64,000 nucleotides of DNA from Cryptomeria japonica (taxonomy: Eukaryota; Streptophyta; Pinopsida; Cupressales; Cupressaceae), in the NCBI RefSeq assembly GCF_030272615.1, contig NC_081410.1, forward strand, positions 570,791,152 to 570,855,151, read 5' to 3'. Of the stretch, positions 56,641 to 64,000 are shown piece by piece. Position 1 is the first letter of the stretch, and the number at the start of each line of letters is the position of its first letter. The notes beneath the pieces are model-generated. The model did no database searches, was not told the DNA's origin, and saw nothing but the letters and a program-made list of their open reading frames with translations. The position numbers and the translations under genes were made by a program.

Positions 56641-57649
56641 ATTATGAGGATGAAAATGATAAACACAAATGTACAATCCTATTTTAAACCATAATGAAGA
56701 TAGGACTACCCTAATGCATATAGTATAGCTAGGTACAAGTATTACCATTAAACATTGATAAGAATGCATTTAACATTCATGAACATTTAACTCATGTAAA
56801 GTTGTTTTACATCCTCTAGGGAACATATAACTACATCATATTGTACTCATGTACAAATACATTGTATATCATCAATTCAACTACATCAATGCCATCAGTA
56901 CAAGTATGCATTAATGCATTGTACTATCAAGCTATCCCTAATACACAACTAATAAATATGCCTCTGATATCCTCACATCCTACTCCAAGCTTGTGTAGAG
57001 CAGTAACTACATATAAATGAATACCTACATAGGCAATGTAAACAACATAGTTTTATAAACCTAGGACAACCCTAATGTAAATAGGACAACTATAATGAGC
57101 CATTAGGGCATGTTATGAATAATGCATTGTACCTTCCATTCCTTAGATTCTCCAACCAAAAGGACATCCTCTCTTCTTTGATTCAATAGTTGAATCATAT
57201 TTTACCATCATTTTCCTAACCCCTGCATTGCTAAGACATGAGAAAAACTAAGTTTCTTAACCAAATAAATAATTAGATTGCATAAATTTAATAGAATTTT
57301 GTTAAGGAACATTTCCAACATGAACAAAAATATTTTATATGATACCATGAAGATACCTCCTTATGATTTACAATGAATTTAACCACAATGTTAAAGAAAA
57401 ATGTTGACACATTAGCATTATCCATGAAAAAGACCTATGTTTGTTAAGAATTATTAATAAAAATATAAACTCCAACATATATTTCAGTCAACAATGGTTA
57501 AAATTAAACATGAACATGAATATAAATCTTCTTAAGCTTTACAATTCATAATCATCATACATGTCCCATATGGTAAGAGCTACATATGCTACTCAAGTGT
57601 GCTTGAAGCATCATCTCTTACTCTTATCATATCACACATTTATTCATGA
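56641..57649. other. AT-rich region, no gene seen
   Basis: No convincing coding signal or repeat was identified. Confidence 0.3.
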
Positions 57650-58346
57650 TCAATACTACTAACTATCCATAGTTATTTTGTTCTTGGTTTGGCATGATGC
57701 TTTAATAACTTAACATTTATTTCTATATCAAAGTGTCAATACATAAGAATGGTTTTGTCTCTCTCATAGTCTTCAAATCCAGCTATTCCATTCTTCCTAA
57801 TCATATATGTTTGCAACCATGTTCCAACAACAACAACTAATCTTGTAGGATCTTTAGTATACATTAAGCCATCATCATTTGTCATTGGTTTAGATAGCTT
57901 ATGCTTTCCTCATACACATTGTGCCAACTAATATTATGATCTCTAATCACTGCCTTGTGGTGCAACAACTGCATAAAGTTTTCCTAGTTGTACAAGATTT
58001 AAAAGATGATCATAGTCAAGTGAAATTTCTATTTCATCATGTGAAGATGATGTGGTTGGAGATAAAGGAGTTACATAATATGGAATCCATGTATCTACCC
58101 ATTCACTCCGAATACACTTATGACAAGAAATATCCAACTCTAATGTCCAAATGGTCCATGTCCTTGCATCTGAGCTTCACAATGAATGCATCTTTGAATC
58201 TTCTCTAATTATCTCACAATCCAATCTATCTCCCACTATTCCCTCATCAAATAACCAAAAGAACCTATGCACTTCTGAATTGAGTGTCCCTCTAAATGAA
58301 AATGCATGGTTACACTATTCAACAATAGAATGTGGATCTATGAATG
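57650..58346 (-). pseudogene. Transposase-like pseudogene, downstream half (C-terminal)
   Basis: Minus-strand coding that starts before the solo LTR (see 59138-59490) and continues here: HSIVE*CNHAFSFRGTLNSE, FFWLFDEGIVGDRLDCEIIR, CIRSEWVDTWIPYYV, ISLDYDHLLNLVQLGKLYAV, a segment with several stops (about 57925-57955), then GKHKLSKPMTNDDGL and VVVVGTWLQTY, and INVKLLKHHAKP. Stops are TAG, TGA and TAA at positions consistent with lost Trp, Arg or Gln. It looks like the C-terminal region of a DNA-transposon protein in plants. The superfamily could not be decided by eye. Confidence 0.55.
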
Positions 58347-59137
58347 TGTTGGCAAATGCACACTCCAATGAGAAATTGTAGGTCATTGAAGGTTTTGTCA
58401 TTGATGGCAACCTTGCAATCATATGATACCGGCAAGACAAATATATTAGCACTAACAACGAAAAACTCTACACCAGCAAAGAGAACACCGACAGCAAAAG
58501 GATGGATACCGACACTCTAGCCGATAGGAATTTTGTTGATAATATATTTTGTAATTAATTGTAAAATCATTGTAAGTCGACATGGCGAGTTGTAATATGA
58601 CTCATATATGTATGAGATTATTGTAGAACATTTAGTAACAATGTGATAGGTGAAATTATGCAGACCTAATATGTGAATTATAGGTTAAGTGTTTATGTAT
58701 GAAGCAAAGCTAAAACTAGTACTAGATCTGGCATAGAAGATCCTAATTTGAAGTAGTACAAGACATTGGATTTGTATAATCCATTTTTGTAAGTCAGTGT
58801 GACTTCCTTTGTAATTGAGCAGGGAGCTCTAGGTGGTTGGCCTTCCGGTAGGTGCAGACCCCTCTTGTAAAACAATAATATTCCCTTATTGGCCAGTAAG
58901 TGAATATTGTGGGTCACAAATCCCACCGAGGTTTTTCACACACTGGGTTTCCTCGTTAAACTACTGTGTTATGGTGTGCTTTTCATGTGGTTGTTGTTAT
59001 TCTTGTTTACTATATTATTTTTAGTTTACCAATACACAATATTGATATGCTTTACATGTTTTAAATCAAGTAAATTCATTAACCGGTTAGATATTGATTC
59101 ACCCCCCGCCCTCTCAGTATCTTTGGGAATCCTAACA
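58347..59137 (+). mobile_element. Solo LTR inserted in the transposase-like pseudogene
   Basis: 791 bp, TGTTGGCAAATGCACACTCC...GGGAATCCTAACA. The flanks GAATG (58342-58346) and AAATG (59138-59142) are a 5-bp TSD with one substitution. The minus-strand pseudogene frame resumes on the other side without loss. It is closely similar to the LTR starting at 63548, so it belongs to the family of the non-autonomous element at the window end. Blocks such as CACCCCCYSCCCTCTCAGTA near its 3' end are shared with the copia LTRs at 10-22 kb. Confidence 0.85.
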
Positions 59138-59490
59138 AAATGATGCACCACCTGTAATCTTTAGTTGTTCCATAACTAGATATCTCTTCACGCATGAACT
59201 TGATCCATCATGCTCCCCTTTTCCATGTCCATCTTCAAAACAAATCCATATATGAGGTACACCCCTCTCTACATGCATTTTACTCAATTAATAAAACATA
59301 TGAGCATTCTTGAATTGACTCGTGTAGTTATCTAATCAAATGAGATGTTGACCTAGTGCAATATCCTTTTCCTACAACTCAAAAAATTATGAAAGTAATG
59401 TTGCACATACTCCGATGAATGATACCTGACATTATTGATGTAAAAATGGTACTCCTTGATTATCTTATTTTCCTCTTCTCTTCTATCATG
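59138..59490 (-). pseudogene. Transposase-like pseudogene, upstream half
   Basis: Minus-strand reading gives EYHFYINNVRYHSSEYVQHY, then after a frame change HLI*LDNYTSQFKNAHMFY, VERGVPHIWICFEDGHGKGE, HDGSSSCVKRYLVMEQLK and ITGGAS, which joins directly to the part left of the solo LTR. The GHGKGEHDG-type motif with following Lys/Arg is typical of a DDE-transposase core region with the last acidic residues nearby. This is inference from pattern memory only. Confidence 0.55.
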
Positions 59491-59927
59491 GGAATATCTA
59501 TATGTTGATGGGAATACTCAAAACAATGGATCAAAAAGTCAGATCAGAATGTTGATGGGAATACTCCTCCATCGGCAGAACAGTGTAACACTCCACCGGC
59601 AGGAGACTCCTCATCTAACTGAAGAAAAAACTTTTGAGGGTTTAGCAACAAATGAAGTACATGCTATTATTCCCTCGGTTGATGGTGAGAAGTTGAAATT
59701 ACTTCTATACTGGCAGACGAGTTAAGTTGTAACTTAACCGACAAGCATTAAATGTGGTAGTTGGCAAAAATAACATTATAAAGCAAGTATTTTGGTTCCA
59801 TTTTTCATTTACCGTGCATTCAAATCTTCGAGAGCGCGAAAATTCCTGAGCGAAGGTATTTCAAGAAAAGAAGCAAAGCAATCTATCAAATCATTCATCC
59901 TTAAGGAAGATCAAAGTATGTATAGCT

Positions 59928-62900
59928 ATGGCATCTTCATCCACTCCTGAATTTATTGCAAACCCTACTGTTGTTGAACTTGTTAAGTGACCTAGACACG
60001 GTTTTCAGCTAGTTCCCAAATTTTTTAAGAAAGATGATAGCATAGGTGCATTCTCTCATATCCCTAAAGGAGTAGTATATGCTGAAGACCCTAGAATGTA
60101 TATACATTGTCATATTGATGAGCTAGGTGATGATGAAATTAAAAATATGTATAAAACTGTAATCTGTGATGAATCTAGAAATGTCAAACCTAAACACAAG
60201 ATAATAGAAACCCTAGGTTTCACTGAAATTCTTAGTATCCCGAATTTCCCCAAGGATATCATAAGAATTGTGTTAAGAAGGGTACATGGTGAATTTTTCT
60301 GGTTAGACTCTATTCACAAGATCACAAAAGAAGCGGTAAGGGTAGTAACAGGGTTACCCTCCACCAGCATCAGACCTGACAAAACTAAGAAGGTCTCAAA
60401 TGACTTAGTTACAAGCCTAACCGGTGTAAAATTTGATAAAAGATCACTAAGGGTAAACGATGCAAAGGATACAAATATCAGATTTATTAGTATGATCTTA
60501 GGTTACAAGGCTACACATGCAAATAGGTTAAACTCAATTTCTAGCCTATGTATTAAAAGTGCCTATGATATGGTAAATGATAATTCAAGGATAGACATAT
60601 GTGAATGGCTTAAAGATGAGCTAATATACAATCTAGGAAAGATCAAAAGGGAAAAGAAAGGAACATTTAGATTTGGAAACGTACTTGTTTGTCTAATGCT
60701 ATACAACCAAACAAGTACCCTATATTGGTGCTAAAGATTTTGGATTTGATATACCGGTAGGAAAACAACTATCGGAATTGCTGAACAATATGGGAGAGAA
60801 CAGGGAGAAAACCATAAATGAGCACTTTCAAGAACTAAAGACTCAAATGAAAACAAGAGTAAGGTTATCACAAGTTATTGTGGATAAGTACCAAAAGGAA
60901 ATGTATTTTGTAATAAAGAAAGATGAAATTTGGATGGAGGCAGTTATTCCTAGAACCATCTGGGTAACTGAAATGGGGTATGAGACTAATGACAACATAA
61001 TAGAAACTTATGCAAAAGCACTCCTTGAAGCTCCTAAGCAACTGGAAGAAAAAGTATTTGATAGTGTTGAAACTATAGAAAGCCAAATTCAATCAAGAAA
61101 AAGAGTTAAGAAGGTTGAGGCAACTGTTAGAAAAGGAACCCGACAGGCAAAAGCTATTAAAGAAGATGTGCTAAAACAAACCAGTATAACTAAAAGTGAG
61201 TTGGAAGCACTTCAACCGGAAAGTAACCTTTCATCGGTTGGAACTTCTTCAGAAAGTGACATACCTGTTGTATTTAAGAGAGTTGAAAGGAAAAGAAAAC
61301 CTTCACCAGCACCTTCTCCTAAACCAAAGAGGACAAGACATAAGAAACAACCACTGAGGCCCCCAATAAAGAAATTAAATCAAAAGAAAAAGAAGATGAC
61401 TCCTAAGAAGAAGACACAACAAACTATTGCTCCCATTGATAAACTTCTTAGTGAAATTACAGAGGATGGAAAGTTGAAGAACATCAAAAAATTATATGAC
61501 ACACTATCCACTGATGACAAAGAGAAAGTACAGAACAATGTAATCTTACACTTAGATATTTTCAAGAATTTTTTGATGCAAGTTGTTGATGAAATACCAA
61601 CAGATCTATATAATAGACTAGAAGCTATAAGAGTAGCTATTGTTGAGCTAGATAAGAAAATAAAGATTGAAAAACTACTTGCAGTGCACCCTGTTAACTC
61701 ACTTGATGATATAGATCAATTAATCTTTGAGGCTAACTGATTAGTATTCTCAACTGCTCACTGACATGTAGCACTGATGGCAGGAAGAGTGAATCAGGTA
61801 ACAAAGGAAACAACAAATGCATGGGACATATTCCTAGTAGAAAAAGAGAAATAGGAAGAGTACCTAAAACCTAAAACCTTAAAGGTATATCAAAAGGATA
61901 GGGACAAAGGAAAAGGTAAGGTAGGTGGACCTCTTAGTATAAAGATAACAGACAACTTAACCCCACTGCCTCTGGATACTCCACCGGTAGAGACTACTAA
62001 CAATCAACTGACAACTGAGAGTATGGACACACCACATGAGGATACAAATCCTGATTTTGAGGTGTTATATACAATGAACATTGACACTCAGGAAGTCAAT
62101 ATTGTGGTGGATAAGGAATCAACTAAGAAATCATATGTGGCAATAGAGCCACTGACAGGAAATATTGTAGTAGAAAACATTGAATTTGGGGAACTAAAAC
62201 AAACTGAAGGATCAAGTGAACCCCCAAATACTGGAAAGGAAAAGACCACATATGTGCATACTGATGCATCCACTGAAACTGGAAAACCAACTGAGTCACC
62301 GACAACAGGCAGCACAGATGAAAAACCGATAGTAGACAACACAGAGAAACAGGCAAAGCAACAGGCTCCTTCACAAGTACAGACAGAGATAGTGCCATTG
62401 GCCCAAAATGAAAAGACTAACATTTTGTTTGTAGAAATGCAAACTCAAATATATCCTCCAGAGAAAGATGAAAGAAAAGTTATAACTACAACTAGCGGAT
62501 TACAGATTGTAAAAACTATTGGACAAACATCCGGTACAACCATGACAGAATTCAAACCTACTAATGTAATTGAGGTCTTATTAGATTCAATAAAGAAAAT
62601 AACAGAGTGCAATACACAAGCCTATAAGGCTATAGATGACACTTTACCAATTTTGAAGATGATAACACCAAAGTGCAGTCTTGAGAATAAATATTCTTTG
62701 AGCCAATTAGACACATTGTCTAAGTATATAACCGACAACCTAATAACACTAGAAAAAATAAATGAGGATACATTTAAGGAAAGAATGTTAAAAGAGAAAG
62801 GAAAATTCTTTATGGAAATTGTGAATAAGAACAAAGAGGGAATGGATACTCTTTTACAGGAACTCAGTGAAATCATTTTTGACTTCAAGAAATTATACAG

Positions 62901-63357
62901 GGACACTTGCAAAATGGATGTATTAATAGAGGATCTTGACAAAGAAATCAGAAAAGCACAGGATAAGATTAATAATATTGCTGATAATCTAATTGGAACA
63001 TCAAACTCATTTTTGGTATTAGAGAAGAAAATTTCAGAGCAGAAAGAGAAAATCAAGAAACTGGAAAATGAAAAACAAAGAATAAAGGACAAAGCAAAGG
63101 ACTTAAGATGTAGACTTGGTCCAAGATTATAGTATCTTATCTCTTTGAGAAAAGAAATATCTAAGGCTCTAGTTCCTAGACTAAAGACACCGGAAGAGAA
63201 AATGCATATACTCACCGGTACAATGCAGAGGACTCAAGAAGCCATAAAAGACTGCAAAACATTCAGCAATGGAATAAATCTAGTTTTGACAGACATTTTT
63301 TAGATTGTAACCCACTGGTTACAAGAATCCAGGCAGGACTCCACTGACAGCAAATGA
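59928..63357 (+). pseudogene. Very long ORF of the non-autonomous LTR element
   Basis: ATG at 59928 (MASSSTPEFIANPTVVELVK). About 1,140 codons with TGA near 59985, one frameshift near 60707, TGA at 61738 and near 61765, and TAG near 61852, at 63130 and near 63301. The N-terminal 330 codons look globular (VHGEFFWLDSIHKITKEAVR, VVTGLPSTSIRPDKTKK, FIPVGKQL-like). The middle is Lys/Pro-rich (SPAPSPKPKRTRHKKQPLRP), then Thr/Glu-rich and acidic. The C-terminal 300 codons form a long predicted coiled coil (KKISEQKEKIKKLENEKQRI). No known retroelement domain is visible. It may be a gag-like structural protein or an unrelated captured ORF. Confidence 0.7.
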
Positions 63358-63533
63358 CAACCTTTGTCATTGATGTCAAAGGGGGAGTAGAGGAATGAGA
63401 AAAATGGTTCATTTGCTCAGGGGAAGTACACAATTTTGAGCATACAGTTTTGGTAAGACATTTTTGGCAGACTATTTTTCGATATCATTTTTTGAACACT
63501 TTTTGATTTTTCTCATGAGTGTTTCCATCAATG

Positions 63534-63547
63534 CCAAAGGGGGAGAT
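63534..63547 (+). promoter_or_regulatory. Polypurine tract, non-autonomous element
   Basis: CCAAAGGGGGAGAT immediately before TGTTGGCA, identical to the tracts of both copia elements (16008 and 21966). Confidence 0.85.
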
Positions 63548-64000
63548 TGTTGGCAAATGCAAACTCCAATGAGAAATTGTAGGTGATTGAAGGTTTTTTC
63601 ATTGATGGCAACCTTGCAATCATATGATACCAGCAAGACAAATATACCGACACCGGCAATGACAAACTCTACACCGGCACATAGAACACCGACAATAAAA
63701 GGATGGATATTGACACTCTGGCTGACAAGAATTTTGTTGATAATATATTTTGTAATTAATTGTAAAATAATTGTAATTCAACATGGCGAGTTGTAATAGG
63801 ACTCATATATGTATGAGATCATTGTAGAACATTTAGTAACAATGTGATAGGTGAAATTATGTAGACCTAATATGCAAATTATAGGTTAAGGGTTTATGTA
63901 TGAAGCAGAGCTAAAACCAGTACTGGATCTAGCATAGCAGATGCTAATTTGAAGCAGTACAAGACATTGGATTTGTATAATCTATTTTTTTAAGTCAGTG
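63548..64000 (+). repeat. 3' LTR of the non-autonomous element, cut by the window end
   Basis: Starts TGTTGGCAAATGCAAACTCC and matches the solo LTR 58347-59137 through at least 450 bp with scattered substitutions. Its 3' end and the TSD lie outside the window. Confidence 0.9.

Larger units (their letters stand above)
59500..63547 (+). mobile_element. Non-autonomous LTR element, internal region (5' LTR not present)
   Basis: Starts abruptly near 59500 beside the pseudogene, without a 5' LTR or primer-binding site, and ends at a polypurine tract and the LTR at 63548. The internal region encodes one long ORF (59928-63357) and no protease, integrase or reverse transcriptase. TGTTGATGGGAATACTC occurs twice at the left edge (59493 and 59550), which may mark a rearrangement breakpoint. 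The right 30 or so bases around the polypurine tract and LTR start are identical to those of the copia pair at 10-22 kb. Confidence 0.75.

Noticed and set aside
62088-63215. Minus-strand ORFs of 111, 91 and 197 codons
   Set aside because: Antisense shadows of the long plus-strand ORF. Their Ser/Phe/Leu richness mirrors the Glu/Lys-rich coiled coil.
1-64000. CRISPR arrays, tRNA or rRNA genes, bacterial-type operons
   Set aside because: None seen. Regular repeats here are eukaryotic tandem duplications, satellites or MITE-like elements without spacer structure.

Overview
This window is plant nuclear DNA made almost entirely of transposable elements in various states of decay. The grounds are Ty1/copia elements primed by initiator-tRNA-Met, a gypsy-type gag-only element, a plant-type LINE fragment with an RNase H domain, a pentatricopeptide-repeat (PPR) pseudogene, and telomere-like TTTAGGG/CCCTAA motifs. 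The density of old, nested LTR elements, the long AT-rich spacers and the long single-ORF non-autonomous units suggest a very large genome, most likely a gymnosperm (conifer); that assignment is inference. I found no intact host gene, tRNA, rRNA or CRISPR array. Every long reading frame carries stops or frameshifts.

Layout. 1-4.5 kb: a decayed long ORF of an unrecognised repeat family. 5.8-6.1 kb: a near-perfect 125-bp tandem duplication. 6.2-6.9 kb: a minus-strand coding relic. 7.2-10.0 kb: a cluster of small inverted-repeat elements, an 84-bp array that reverses orientation part-way, and degenerate CCCTAA sequence. 10.2-22.5 kb: two copia elements in tandem sharing a middle LTR (LTR-internal-LTR-internal-truncated LTR). 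22.5-29.4 kb: AT-rich spacer with small tandem duplications and a PPR pseudogene. 29.4-30.6 kb: a solo LTR with an imperfect target-site duplication (TSD). 31.7-31.9 kb: a gypsy polymerase relic. 32.9-39.6 kb: a complete minus-strand copia element. 39.6-40.8 kb: the 3' part of a LINE. 41.0-50.6 kb: a decayed ORF split by a 7.8-kb gypsy-type element that has gag and protease-like sequence but no polymerase, flanked by a perfect 5-bp TSD. 51-53.6 kb: further coding relics. 54.8-56.6 kb: a satellite of roughly 350-bp units. 57.6-59.5 kb: a minus-strand transposase-like pseudogene split by a solo LTR. 59.5 kb to the end: a non-autonomous LTR element with one very long ORF, whose 3' LTR runs off the window.

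Common themes. First, stop codons are strongly biased: several decayed ORFs have few or no frameshifts and are broken mainly by TAG where family consensus or context suggests Gln (CAG). The clearest case is the minus-strand copia, with 16 TAG, 3 TGA and 1 TAA in one uninterrupted 4,026-nt frame. CHG-methylation-driven deamination is the simplest explanation. Second, three non-overlapping transpositions can be dated and ordered by their TSDs. Third, the terminal non-autonomous element carries the same polypurine tract and LTR start as the copia pair, which suggests mobilisation in trans. Fourth, a 31-bp motif occurs in both LTRs and twice in the leader of the gag-only element, and in degraded form in the solo LTR at 29.4 kb.
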